In this document: positions 8,904 through 17,679 of the stretch, piece by piece | Position numbering within the stretch: position 1 is the first letter of the stretch | Layout: every line of letters begins with the position of its first letter | From: Halorussus aquaticus | GTDB lineage: Archaea; Halobacteriota; Halobacteria; Halobacteriales; Haladaptataceae | Length of the DNA stretch: 64,000 bases | Direction: 5' to 3' | NCBI RefSeq assembly: GCF_024218795.1 | Contig: NZ_CP100401.1 | Span: 124,001 to 188,000, forward strand | Translations under genes and position numbers: made by a program | The notes under the pieces: generated by a model | Seen by the model: the letters and a program-made list of their open reading frames with translations, nothing else | Told to the model about the DNA's origin: nothing | The model's database searches: none

Positions 8904-10772
8904 ATGAGCCGAAAGCACACATCTTTAGCGATTATGTTAGTGACAGCGACGATTTTCGGGGGCGTGGCCACCGCACTCGGGGCCACAGGTCCCGTCGCCG
9001 GTGACGCCCAGTCGCCACCGAGCGAGGCGGTACGAGACGTTCAGACGCAGGCGAACACCACGATAACTTTCGAAAATCAGACCAGTAACGGGACGGTCGT
9101 CACCATCTCGCAGGTGACGCTCGAGGAAGGCGGTTTCGTGGCGGTACACAACCGGAGTCTCCTGAACGGCTCTGTCCTCGACAGCGTGCTCGGGACCTCC
9201 GCGTACCTCGACGCCGGGACCCACGAGAACGTGCAGGTGCGACTCGACGAACCGGTAAACGAGTCCCAGCGCCTCCTCGCACTGGCGTACAGGGACACCA
9301 ACGGTAATCAGGAGTTCGACTTCGTCGAGACCCAAGGAGAGGAGGACGGCGCGTACACGGTAGACAATCAGGTCGTCGTGGACGAGGCGTTCGTCACTGT
9401 CGAGGAGACTGCTGAAACGACGACGACCACGACGGAGACGCCAACCGAAACGACGACTACCGAGACGCCGACGGAGACGACTACGACTACGACGGAGACG
9501 ACAACCACGGCCACAGAAACCACCACAACCGAAACGACGACAACGACGACCGAAACGCCGACGGAAACGACGACGACCACGACAGAAACACCGACAGAGA
9601 CGACCACGACCGAAACCACCGAAACGACGACAACCACGACCGAGACGCCGACTGAAACCACGACAACGACGACCGAAACCACGACAACGACGACAGAAAC
9701 ACCGACAGAGACGACCACGACCACGACGACGGAGACGCCAACCGAAACGACCACGACGACCACCGAGACGCCGACAGAGACGACGACCACAGAGACCACC
9801 ACTACTGAGACGACGACAACTACGACGGAGACGCCGACAGAAACCACGACAACTACGACCGAGACGCCGACTGAAACGACCACGACCACGACTGTCGAAC
9901 AGCCGGTCGAAGAACGCGAAATCACCTTCACGATAGACAACGTTCACGTCGAAGCGTTCTCGTTCGTCGTCGGTGACGCCGACGAGGTAGACCGGACGGT
10001 CGTCGTGGACAACGTCTCGATAAGTGACCGTACGGTCCACCTCGACCTCACGAAACTCCTGAGCGGTGCGTCGCTCGAGGAGAGTCTCGGCGAGCAGGCG
10101 GCCGACGAGACCGAGATCTCGAAGTCCGACCTCCAGAGCGTCGAGTTCGTCGTCCGTGACGTGACCATCCAGAACGTCACGTTCGTCGTGAACCTGCCGG
10201 AGCACGTGAAAGCGCAACTGCCCGACGAGATGGTGACTCCGACGGAGACAACTACCGAGACGGAGACGCCGACGGAAACCACGACGACGACGGAAACCAC
10301 CACGACCGAAACGGAAACGGAAACGGAGACGACAACGGAGACGCCGACAGAGACGACCACGACGACCGAAACGGAGACGACAGAGACGACCACGACGACC
10401 GAAACGCCGACCACGACGGAGACGACGACCGCTGCCGAACCGTCGCTCAGGGTGCCCGCGCTCAGTGCGCCGACGACGGTGGTCCTGAACGACGGCCAAC
10501 TGGTCGTGAGCGCGAAGGTCAGTAACCCGAGCGACCAACCCGTCACCGACACGGTCCAACTCCGGATAGACGGGACGGTTATCGAGGAACAGACCGTGAA
10601 GGCCGAACCCGGCGAGTCGCTGCAGGTGCAGTTCAAGGTGGACAAAACCGACCTCGGTCTCGAACCGGGCGAGGCGTTCCTCGAAGTTCTCACCACGGAC
10701 TTCGGCAAATCCATCAACGTCACCGTGGCGGACCGACCGACTGATTCGGACACCACGACCGCAGAGGCGTAA
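8904..10772 (+). CDS. Secreted surface protein with DUF7282-like domain and Thr/Glu-repeat linkers
   Basis: A 622-residue exported protein. Residues 1-35 are a Sec-type signal (SLAIMLVTATIFGGVATALG). Residues about 52-166 form a DUF7282-like domain (GGFVAVHNRS, YLDAGTHENVQVRL, LLALAYRDTNGNQEFDF). A Thr/Glu/Pro linker follows at about 167-331, then a beta-rich domain at about 333-440, a second Thr-rich linker at about 445-510, and a CARDB-like immunoglobulin-type domain at 515-612. No PGF-CTERM or LPXTG-type anchor is visible, so it may be released or held non-covalently. The linkers are ideal sites for O-glycosylation, and the neighbouring glycan genes make that a natural idea. The ATG at 8904 is supported by a TATA-like box and GGGGGAG. 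Confidence 0.85.
   Translation: MSRKHTSLAIMLVTATIFGGVATALGATGPVAGDAQSPPSEAVRDVQTQANTTITFENQTSNGTVVTISQVTLEEGGFVAVHNRSLLNGSVLDSVLGTSAYLDAGTHENVQVRLDEPVNESQRLLALAYRDTNGNQEFDFVETQGEEDGAYTVDNQVVVDEAFVTVEETAETTTTTTETPTETTTTETPTETTTTTTETTTTATETTTTETTTTTTETPTETTTTTTETPTETTTTETTETTTTTTETPTETTTTTTETTTTTTETPTETTTTTTTETPTETTTTTTETPTETTTTETTTTETTTTTTETPTETTTTTTETPTETTTTTTVEQPVEEREITFTIDNVHVEAFSFVVGDADEVDRTVVVDNVSISDRTVHLDLTKLLSGASLEESLGEQAADETEISKSDLQSVEFVVRDVTIQNVTFVVNLPEHVKAQLPDEMVTPTETTTETETPTETTTTTETTTTETETETETTTETPTETTTTTETETTETTTTTETPTTTETTTAAEPSLRVPALSAPTTVVLNDGQLVVSAKVSNPSDQPVTDTVQLRIDGTVIEEQTVKAEPGESLQVQFKVDKTDLGLEPGEAFLEVLTTDFGKSINVTVADRPTDSDTTTAEA
9404..9897 (+). repeat. Low-complexity ETPTETTTTT-type coding repeat
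   Basis: About 165 codons of nearly pure Thr with regularly placed Glu and Pro, built from units such as TETPTETTTTT. The DNA is a degenerate minisatellite: the third codon positions (ACG, ACC, ACA, ACT; GAG, GAA) vary from unit to unit. That variation points to selection on the protein spacer, not recent slippage of identical DNA units. Confidence 0.85.
10237..10434 (+). repeat. Second Thr/Glu coding repeat
   Basis: A shorter repeat of the same kind, with TETETETE-like runs between the middle beta domain and the CARDB-like domain of the same surface protein. It is richer in Glu than the first linker. Confidence 0.8.
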
Positions 10773-10913
10773 CGCGACGCCGCTCTCTTTTCGACCGATT
10801 CGGCAGCTATTTTCGACCGCGTTCAGCAGTTCGTCCGACTCCGGTGGGAGTGGGATAGCAAACGGAACTGATCGAGAAGCAGACCGAGCGACTCAGGACC
10901 TCGATGACGGGGG

Positions 10914-12371
10914 CTACAGGTATCCTAAGTCCGCCAACTGTTCTCTCATGTCGTCGGTGAACTCCGCCTCGTCGGTCTCGGCCGCCGTCCAATCGACCCA
11001 CTCGTCGGCGACGCTCGAGAGCGTCTCGATCACCTCCGGGTAGTCGTCGCTCACGTCCGTGGTCTCGTCGGGCAACGCGAAGAGGTGGGAGTCCGCGGCG
11101 CTTTCGAGGTACTTGAACTCGTGCGTCCGAATCGCGCTGACCGGGTGTTCGTGGAGGAACTCGGTGTCGAACTCCGGGTTTATCTCGAAGAACTCGTCGA
11201 AGTCGGCGCGCCCGCGCTGGCTCAGACAGTACTCCCGCTCCTCGGTCCGGAGGTCGTATCCGCGGAACTGCTCGTGGTCCACTCCCGCGATGCTGGCGAC
11301 GGTCCGGGTCACGTCCACGTGCTGGACGAGTTCGTCGCCGTCGCAGTCGAGGTCCGCCCCGGCGACGACGAGCGGAACGTGTGTCAGCGCGTCGTGGAGG
11401 ACGAGGTTGTGGCCGACGAGTCCGTACTCCCCGAAGAGTTCGCCGTGGTCGGCCGTGACGACGAAAATCGTGTTCCCGTCGTCGAGCGCCCGGACGTGAT
11501 TCACGATTTCGCGAACGCAGTCGTCGGCGTAGGTGATTTCGGTGTCGTACAGCGTCTCGATGGCGTCCCACTGGTCGTCGTCGAGGGGGCTTCCGTTCGC
11601 GTTGAGTCGTCGTATCTCGTCGCTGCCCGCGTACGTCTCCAGCGAGAGGTCTATCGCGTCCTCCATCGAGGTCGGGAGTTCGTCGCGGAACCGGTCCCGC
11701 GCCCGCCGCGGCGGGCAGTACGGATGGTGCGGGTTCCCGACGTGCGCGTAGAGGAAGAAGGGGTCCTCGCCCTTCGTTACGTTCGAGACCCACTGCTTGG
11801 CGATGTCGGTCGTGAGGTACGCGAGGTTGTGGCGGTCCTTGTCGAGTGTCAGTCCCGGCCCGTGAGACCTGACGTTCAGCGCGTACTTCAGGAGTCCGCG
11901 GGTCTTCTCGTTGAGCGGACTCCCCTCGTGGGACCCGAGGTTCAGACCGTACTTCATCAGGTCCGTGACGCCGCCGTCGGCCAGATTCTTCGAGAGCCAG
12001 TAGAAGTCCTGAAACCCGCGGTCGAGACCGTTCGCGGAACTCAGGTAGCCGTTCGGCGAGAGGCAGGCGGTCCGATACCCCTGCTTCGAGAGGAGTGCGG
12101 GCAGCGTCGTCAGGTTCGGCGGTAGCTTCCGCATCCCGGTCCCCTCCTTTCCGACCCCGTGGTCCGAGAGGTACGTCCCCGTGAGAATCGACGCGCTGGA
12201 GGCGGGCGTCCACATCGAGTGCGCGAAGCAGTTCTCGAACGCGGTCGCGTCGGACTCGGCCGCCAACTGCGCTATCGCGGGCGTCGTGTTCCGCTCGTAC
12301 CCACCCATCGGCGTGTGGTCGGCCCTGACACTCTCCAGCGTAAGCCACACGACGTTCGGAGCGTCGTTCAT
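10914..12371 (-). CDS. Sulfatase-family (alkaline phosphatase superfamily) protein
   Basis: A 485-residue member of the arylsulfatase/phosphatase superfamily. The N-terminus NVVWLTLESVRADHTPMGGY matches the first metal-site motif, with Glu13 where many relatives have Asp. The nucleophile region reads MWTPASSASILTG at 53-65; it lacks the Cys/Ser-x-Pro-x-Arg sequence needed for formylglycine formation, so sulfatase action is not assured and a phosphotransferase with Thr or Ser nucleophile is possible. The distal metal site is FVVTADHGELFGEYGLVGH. No signal peptide is visible. The C-terminus MREQLADLGYL resembles the endings of the two shorter relatives in this window (LRDLGYVPE and LAALGYL). 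Confidence 0.85.
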   Translation of the reverse strand: MNDAPNVVWLTLESVRADHTPMGGYERNTTPAIAQLAAESDATAFENCFAHSMWTPASSASILTGTYLSDHGVGKEGTGMRKLPPNLTTLPALLSKQGYRTACLSPNGYLSSANGLDRGFQDFYWLSKNLADGGVTDLMKYGLNLGSHEGSPLNEKTRGLLKYALNVRSHGPGLTLDKDRHNLAYLTTDIAKQWVSNVTKGEDPFFLYAHVGNPHHPYCPPRRARDRFRDELPTSMEDAIDLSLETYAGSDEIRRLNANGSPLDDDQWDAIETLYDTEITYADDCVREIVNHVRALDDGNTIFVVTADHGELFGEYGLVGHNLVLHDALTHVPLVVAGADLDCDGDELVQHVDVTRTVASIAGVDHEQFRGYDLRTEEREYCLSQRGRADFDEFFEINPEFDTEFLHEHPVSAIRTHEFKYLESAADSHLFALPDETTDVSDDYPEVIETLSSVADEWVDWTAAETDEAEFTDDMREQLADLGYL

Positions 12372-12536
12372 GCAACCAGCACTCGGCAGACCGATGGATA
12401 GCTGTTTCGGCTAGACGAGCGAAACCGCGGCCCAGAGCCCGGATACGCCGATTTATCTTCGGGACGACCCACGAAACTCCGAGCGGCGACTCGGGAGGCC
12501 AGCAAGCCTTTCGTTCCGCGCGTCCACCGATTCGTC

Positions 12537-12926
12537 ATGGACCTCGGACCCGACGAAGAAGGCCAACCGATCGAAGTCACCGTCACGGACGAACCGCCCG
12601 CGATGGAGCGCGTCCGAACCGTCGCGAGGCTACTCGACGAGGCCATCGAACTCCCGGTCGTCAACTACAGGATCGGACTCGACCCGATTCTCGGCATCCT
12701 GCCGGTGGGCGGCGACGCGGTGTCGGCGGCCATCTCGCTGTACATCGTCGCCGAGGGTGCCCAGATGGGGGCGTCGCGCGAAACCCTGCTGAAGATGCTG
12801 TTCAACGTCGGCGTGGACGCGGTCATCGGTTCGGTTCCGGTGCTCGGAACCATCGTGGACGCGGTCTGGAAGGCCAACGAGCGCAACGTCGCGCTGTTGG
12901 AAGAGGAGTTCAGCGACTCGGTGTAA
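12537..12926 (+). CDS. DUF4112 domain protein
   Basis: A 129-residue protein matching DUF4112: a polar N-terminus, then VNYRIGLDPILGILPVGGDAV (with the G-x-D-P-I-L-G-x-x-P-x-G-G-D signature), a hydrophobic helix, and the repeat-like GVDAVIGSVPVLGTIVDAVWKANERN. The two G-[DL]-x-x-[IV]-G-x-[LV]-P-[VL] motifs suggest paired membrane hairpins. Function is unknown. It stands alone between a divergent sulfatase gene and a convergent glucanotransferase gene. Confidence 0.88.
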   Translation: MDLGPDEEGQPIEVTVTDEPPAMERVRTVARLLDEAIELPVVNYRIGLDPILGILPVGGDAVSAAISLYIVAEGAQMGASRETLLKMLFNVGVDAVIGSVPVLGTIVDAVWKANERNVALLEEEFSDSV

Positions 12927-13028
12927 GCCGGAGTCGCCGAACCGAAGGTGGCTATTCTCGGCCGTCTCACGGACACTTCGATTCCCACTCGGCTATCGGA
13001 CGGACTTCGAATTGTCGGGACTCCTCGA

Positions 13029-14765
13029 TTATACGGACTCCTCGACCCGTACCCAGCAGAACCCATACCGACCCAACTCGAAGCGCCACTCGTCGGCGCT
13101 CCCATCTTCCCCTCCGTCGCTCTCGACGCCGATTCTATCGGCGACGCGCTCGAACGCGGCGTCGCCGAACAGGCGGACCGGTTCGGCGTCCAGTTCGAGC
13201 GTCGCTTCGGTCCGTTCCTCGCCGAGATTGTGGACCGCGACCACCCGCCCGTGGTCGCTGGTCATCCGGTGGGCGAAGACGGCCCGGTCGTCGGCGTCGA
13301 GGACCTCGCAGTCGCCGTGGCCGATTTCCGGACACTCCGCGCGGAGGCGGTTGAGGCGCGAGAACCACTGGAACAGCGAGTCGGGGTCGCCGCGCTGGTC
13401 GGCGACGTTGACGGTCTCGTAGCCGTACTCGCCGCCGGAGACGACCGGCCGCACGAGTTGCTCGGGGTCGGCCGACGAGAACCCGCCGTTCTTCCCGGCG
13501 GACCACTGCATCGGCGTCCGGACCGCGTTTCGACCGGGCAGACTCAGGTCGTCGCCCATGCCGATCTCGTCGCCGTAGAACAGCAGCGGCGCGCCGGGGA
13601 GCGAGAACAGGAGGCTGTAGGCGAGTCGGACGCGGTCGGCGTCGCCGTCCAGCATCGGCGCGAGGCGGCGGCGGATGCCCCGGCCGTAGATGCGCATGTT
13701 CTCGTCGGGCGCGAACGCGTCGAACACTCGCTGCTGGTCGTTCTCGGGGAGGCGGCCGATGTTGAGTTCGTCGTAGTTCCGGAGGAAGTTGGCCCACTGG
13801 CCGCCCTCGGGCGGGACGGGCAGGATGTCCAGCACCTCCCGAATCGGTTCGGCCTCCCGCTCGGCCAGCGCCAGCACGAGGTAGGCGTCGAGCAGGAAGT
13901 TGAGCATGACGTTTATCTCGTCGCCCTCGCCGAGTTCGACGCCGGACTCCGCGTCGGCGTCGGGCGAGATTCGGCCGTGGCTGTTCCCGAAGTAGTCGCC
14001 GAGGCGGTCGGGCGCGTCGTCGGCCTCGGCGAACAGGATGGCGTCGTCGCCCCGGCGCTCCACGAAGTGGCGCATGTCCCGGAGGACGCCGTGCGGGTCG
14101 TCGAGTCGCGTCGATTCGAGACCGCCCTTGTTGTCTATCATCAGCGTGGCGGCGTCCACCCGGAACCCCGAGACGCCGAGTTCGAGCCAGAATCCCATTA
14201 TCTTGCGAATCTCCTCGCGGACGTCCGGGTTGGCGGTGTTGAGGTCGGGTTGGAAGTGGTAGAATCGGTGGTAGTAGAACGCCTCGGCCTCCTCGTCGTA
14301 ACTCCAGATGTTGTCCTCCTCGCCGGGGAACACCGGACCGCGGTGTGGGTCCGGGTTCTCGGGCGGGTCCTCCCGCCAGACGTAGTAGTCGCGGTACTTC
14401 GAGTCGGGGTCCTCGCGGGCCTTCCGGAACCACGGGTGTTGGTCGGACGTGTGGTTGACCACGAGGTCGACGATGACCCGGAGTCCCCTGCGGTCGGCCT
14501 CGCGGACGAACTCCACGAAGTCCCCGAGCGTCCCGTAGCGGTCGTCTACGCCGTAGTAGTCGGTCACGTCGTAACCGTTGTCCCGGTTCGGCGACGGGTA
14601 GAACGGGAGGAGCCAGATGCAGTCGATGCCGAGACTCTCGAGGTAGTCGAGTCGGTCGGTCATCCCCTCGAAGTCGCCGGCGCCGTCGTCGTCGCCGTCC
14701 GCGAACGCCTCCACGTCGATGGCGTAGAACGTCGCGTTCTCGTACCAGTGGTCCTTCGTTCCCAT
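13029..14765 (-). CDS. GH13 alpha-amylase / trehalose-synthase-like enzyme
   Basis: A 578-residue glycoside hydrolase family 13 protein close to maltose alpha-D-glucosyltransferases (trehalose synthases). Landmarks: WYENATFYAIDVEAF at the start, DLVVNHTSDQHPWF at 100-113 (region I), GFRVDAA with nucleophile Asp204 (region II), LFAEAD with acid/base Glu247 (region III) and NYDELN with Asp332 (region IV). Most family members have NHD in region IV; here Tyr331 replaces the His. The C-terminal beta domain ends with FCWVRVEESV. No signal peptide, so it is cytoplasmic. It may interconvert maltose and trehalose, a compatible solute. The ATG at 14763-14765 is preferred to a GTG three codons upstream. 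Confidence 0.88.
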   Translation of the reverse strand: MGTKDHWYENATFYAIDVEAFADGDDDGAGDFEGMTDRLDYLESLGIDCIWLLPFYPSPNRDNGYDVTDYYGVDDRYGTLGDFVEFVREADRRGLRVIVDLVVNHTSDQHPWFRKAREDPDSKYRDYYVWREDPPENPDPHRGPVFPGEEDNIWSYDEEAEAFYYHRFYHFQPDLNTANPDVREEIRKIMGFWLELGVSGFRVDAATLMIDNKGGLESTRLDDPHGVLRDMRHFVERRGDDAILFAEADDAPDRLGDYFGNSHGRISPDADAESGVELGEGDEINVMLNFLLDAYLVLALAEREAEPIREVLDILPVPPEGGQWANFLRNYDELNIGRLPENDQQRVFDAFAPDENMRIYGRGIRRRLAPMLDGDADRVRLAYSLLFSLPGAPLLFYGDEIGMGDDLSLPGRNAVRTPMQWSAGKNGGFSSADPEQLVRPVVSGGEYGYETVNVADQRGDPDSLFQWFSRLNRLRAECPEIGHGDCEVLDADDRAVFAHRMTSDHGRVVAVHNLGEERTEATLELDAEPVRLFGDAAFERVADRIGVESDGGEDGSADEWRFELGRYGFCWVRVEESV

Positions 14766-15097
14766 GTAGAACACACCCTCTCACCTCGTCTGTCGGCTTC
14801 GAGCAGAAAAAGTAGTGTGGCGGCCGTGATACGGCGACTGTGCGGAGGCGACGGAAGGAGAGTCGGGCGAACCCCCAACGAGGCACCGAGGAGACCGAAC
14901 GGCCGGTCGAAATCCCCGGTGTCGCTCCGCCGCGCCGTCTTGCCGGTTTCCCAACGCGAAGTTTCCGCCGTCGGAGTCGCACTAACGGCTACGTACGCGT
15001 CGAAACGTCCGCCCGGACGACCGCAATCTAACCGTTATGTAGTGGGAGGATTCGCACGAACTCGGCCATTGAATAGGATCCTTCTTCAATCGAGTCC
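14766..15097. other. Intergenic region between GH13 and HalOD1 genes
   Basis: This 332-base gap lies between the divergent GH13 and HalOD1 starts. No short acidic reading frame, tRNA or repeat is recognised. A weak TATA-like CGTTATGTAG is near 15031-15040, and a dyad at 15068-15090 (listed separately) lies just before the HalOD1 ATG. Confidence 0.5.
15068..15090 (+). promoter_or_regulatory. Dyad before HalOD1 start
   Basis: ATTGAA and TTCAAT form six-base arms around the perfect palindrome AGGATCCT, in all 23 bases, ending seven bases before the ATG at 15098. It overlaps the expected ribosome entry site, so it could be an operator or a start-masking hairpin. Confidence 0.35.
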
Positions 15098-15415
15098 ATG
15101 AACGAGGACATCACCGTACCGATACTCTCCGCGGACCCGGAGAACGGGACCTACCGCGTGACCTACTCCTATCCGTCGGACCCGCCCAGCATCGCCGTTC
15201 CGCTCGCTATCATGGAGATGAGTGGCTCCGACGTGATGGACCTGCGACCGCTCTACGAGGCCACGGAGGTGGACCCGGACGCGCTCGACGACCTGTTCCG
15301 ACCGACCGCCAGCGGTGCCGTCCGCGAGTGTCGCGTGACGTTCCGGTACCACGGCTACGAGGTCACCGTCAAGAGCTACGGCCGTATCGTCATCCGCGAG
15401 ACGGCGTTCCAGTAA
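15098..15415 (+). CDS. HalOD1 output-domain protein
   Basis: A 105-residue protein whose C-terminal two thirds are a HalOD1 domain: SGSDVMDLRPLYEATEVDPDALDDLF is followed by the strand pair CRVTFRYHGYEVTVKSYGRIVI, the canonical form of the module. The N-terminal 40 residues (DPENGTYRVTYSYPSDPPSIAVPLAIMEMSG) are part of the same extended fold in stand-alone members. It probably takes part in haloarchaeal signal output, but no adjacent sensor is present; the closest kinase in the window is at 907. Confidence 0.88.
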   Translation: MNEDITVPILSADPENGTYRVTYSYPSDPPSIAVPLAIMEMSGSDVMDLRPLYEATEVDPDALDDLFRPTASGAVRECRVTFRYHGYEVTVKSYGRIVIRETAFQ

Positions 15416-15622
15416 TCGGTCGACCCGACAGCTGTCCGGCGAACTTCGGCAACGGAGCGAACGCTAACCGTCTCGCGTGGGCGTTCGTCGCACCGATTCG
15501 CAACTCGGACCGAACCGTCTCGGAACGTCGCGAAACCTTGATTCAACCCCTCTTCGGTGGCGAACAGCCTGAAACGCTAAGTGTGTCGGCGTGTTCTACA
15601 CTCTCGTTCTGGTGGGGGACTG

Positions 15623-16381
15623 ATGGACGCGAGTACGCGAACAGCGACGGAGGAATCGGACCGAAGAGAGGCCGTGGTGGAGTGTACGAGAGTCACGCGG
15701 ACGTACGCACGAGGGGGCAGCGGCGGGTGGTTCTCGTTCGGCAGCGACGACCGCGACGACCGCCCGACGGTCACCGCACTCGAAGACGTGTCGCTGACCG
15801 TCGAGCGCGGCGAGTTCGTCGGCCTGTCGGGACCGAGCGGGAGCGGCAAGTCCACGCTCATCCACCTGCTGTCGGGGTTGGACGTGCCGACAGAGGGCAC
15901 CGTCACGCTCGCGGGCGAGGACGTGTCGGCGCTCTCGCAGGGGGAATTGACCCGCCTGCGACTGGAGCAGGTCGGCATCGTCTTCCAGCGGTTCCACCTC
16001 CTGCCCTCGCTGTCGGCGCGGGCCAACGTCGCGCTCCCGCTGGTCGAACGGGGAATCGGCAAAGCCGAGCGCCGCGAGCAGGCCGCCGACCTGCTCGAAC
16101 GCGTCGGACTGGGCGACCGACTGGGCCACCGCCCGGGGGAACTGTCCGGCGGCGAGCAACAGCGGGTCGCGGTGGCGCGCGCGCTCGCCGGGGACCCCCT
16201 CGTCGTGTTCGCCGACGAACCGACCGGCGAACTCGACACCGACACCGGCGCGGTCATCCTCGACCTACTCGCGGACCTCGCCGAGGACCGCGCGGTGGTG
16301 CTGGCGTCCCACGACGAGCGAGCGCTCGACCGGACCGACCGCGTGATTCGACTCCGCGACGGACGGGTGAAGGATGCGTGA
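15623..16381 (+). CDS. ABC transporter ATP-binding protein, MacB/LolD type
   Basis: A 252-residue ATPase of the group that partners FtsX-like permeases. Walker A GPSGSGKST starts at residue 70, the signature LSGGEQQ is at 174-180, Walker B VVFADEP at 194-200, followed by the H-loop LASHDERAL. A short Gly/Asp-rich insert (about 31-48) precedes the first strand pair. The start is the ATG at 15623 after GGTGGGGGAC. The last codons overlap a GTGA sequence, and two short frames link this gene to the permease gene 59 bases downstream. With the next two genes it forms a three-gene transporter. Confidence 0.92.
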   Translation: MDASTRTATEESDRREAVVECTRVTRTYARGGSGGWFSFGSDDRDDRPTVTALEDVSLTVERGEFVGLSGPSGSGKSTLIHLLSGLDVPTEGTVTLAGEDVSALSQGELTRLRLEQVGIVFQRFHLLPSLSARANVALPLVERGIGKAERREQAADLLERVGLGDRLGHRPGELSGGEQQRVAVARALAGDPLVVFADEPTGELDTDTGAVILDLLADLAEDRAVVLASHDERALDRTDRVIRLRDGRVKDA

Positions 16382-16440
16382 CAGGGAGTCGTCCGCGATG
16401 GTGAGCGAGAGGTGGTCGTCCGGGCCGGTGAGGGGGAGCC

Positions 16441-17679
16441 ATGAGTAGGCTCACGCGCTGGGTCGGTCTCGTCGGGGTCGCGCTCCGGCGGACCGCCACC
16501 AAGGCGACCCGGACCGCACCGCGCCAGACCGCCGTCAGCGTCCTCGGCGTGGCAATCGCGGTGGCGCTCATGCTGGTGGTCACCGCGACCGGTCTCGGTC
16601 TGGTTCAGGGCACGACCGTCCGGGGCGACGCCGTCGACTACTGGGTCGTCCCGGAGGGCGGCGGCGCGTCCACGATGGTCGTCTCCACCGAGTCGGCGCA
16701 ACTCGGCGACGTTCACGCCAAGAGCGCCGCGCTCAACGACGACGGGCGCGTCGAGTACGCGACGCCCGTCCAGATTTCCGTGCTGAAGGTCCAATCCGGC
16801 GGGACGAGCGAGTACGTCCTCGGGGTCGGCGTCGTCCCGGACCCGAAACTCGACCGGGTGGCCGGACTCCCGACCGCGCCGCTGTCGCCGGGCGACCCGC
16901 ACTACGCGAACGGTAGCTACGACGGCGAGTGGACCGGGCAGGCGGTCCTCTCTACGGGCGCGGCCCGGAGTCTCGGCGTGAACCGGACCGCCACCCTCTC
17001 GGTCAGTGGGGCCGTCTCTGGGTCCGCGAACCGCGACCTGCGGGTCACGGCCGTCGAGAGCGCCGCCGTAGAGTCGGGCCTCTCCGGCATGCCCGTGATG
17101 TTGGTCCACCTGAGCGAACTCCAGACCATCACCGGCGCGCAGTCGGGGGACTTGGCCGACCAGATTCTCGTCCAGTCGAACGCGGGCGGACTCCAGTCGT
17201 CGCTCGAAGACCGATTCCCGACCGCGAACGCCGTCACCCGCTCCGGGTTCACCGCGCAGAACTCGACCGACTCCGACCTCCCGCTGGCGATGGGGGTCGC
17301 GGCCCTGCTCATCGCCATCGTCGTCGGGACGCTGTTCGTGGCGACCACGCAGGGGTTGCAGGTCGAGGCCGACAGCGAGCAGTTGGCGACGCTCACCGCA
17401 ATCGGCTTCTCGCGGCGCGCTCGCGCGGTCCTGCTGGTCGTGCAGGCGCTCGCGCTCACGCTCGTCGGCGGCGCGCTCGGCATCGTCCTCGCGTATCTGA
17501 CGACGGCGGTCACGAACTACGCCGCGGTTCGCGCCATCGCTCCGGTTCCCATCGCCAACTTCCACCCGCTGCTGGTGGCCTACGGCTTCGGCGTGTCGTT
17601 GCTCATCGGCGTGCTGGTCGCGCCGTACCTGCTGGCCATGGAGCGCCGGACCGAGGGCGTCGCGGAGGTGATTCGGTGA
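16441..17679 (+). CDS. FtsX/MacB-type ABC permease 1
   Basis: A 412-residue permease with one N-terminal membrane helix (TAVSVLGVAIAVALMLVVTATGLGL), a large extracellular domain of about 230 residues, and three C-terminal helices around LAMGVAALLIAIVVGTLFVA, RAVLLVVQALALTLVGGALGIVLAYLTT and LVAYGFGVSLLIGVLVAPYLLA. This is the MacB-type layout used by mechanotransmission transporters rather than by substrate channels. The sequence QLATLTAIGFSRRAR before the second C-terminal helix is the usual coupling region. It works with the ATPase at 15623 and permease 2 at 17779. Substrate unknown; lipid, lipoprotein or peptide handling are options. Confidence 0.9.
   Translation: MSRLTRWVGLVGVALRRTATKATRTAPRQTAVSVLGVAIAVALMLVVTATGLGLVQGTTVRGDAVDYWVVPEGGGASTMVVSTESAQLGDVHAKSAALNDDGRVEYATPVQISVLKVQSGGTSEYVLGVGVVPDPKLDRVAGLPTAPLSPGDPHYANGSYDGEWTGQAVLSTGAARSLGVNRTATLSVSGAVSGSANRDLRVTAVESAAVESGLSGMPVMLVHLSELQTITGAQSGDLADQILVQSNAGGLQSSLEDRFPTANAVTRSGFTAQNSTDSDLPLAMGVAALLIAIVVGTLFVATTQGLQVEADSEQLATLTAIGFSRRARAVLLVVQALALTLVGGALGIVLAYLTTAVTNYAAVRAIAPVPIANFHPLLVAYGFGVSLLIGVLVAPYLLAMERRTEGVAEVIR

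Noticed and set aside
9368-9940. Val/Ser-repeat open frame on the minus strand
   Set aside because: It is the mirror of the Thr/Glu codon repeat of the surface protein; the sequence is pure repeat without start signals or a domain.
12948-15101. A 717-codon plus-strand frame opposite the GH13 gene
   Set aside because: It mirrors the GH13 coding sequence, with Val/Glu/Arg-rich low-information composition and no recognisable motif.
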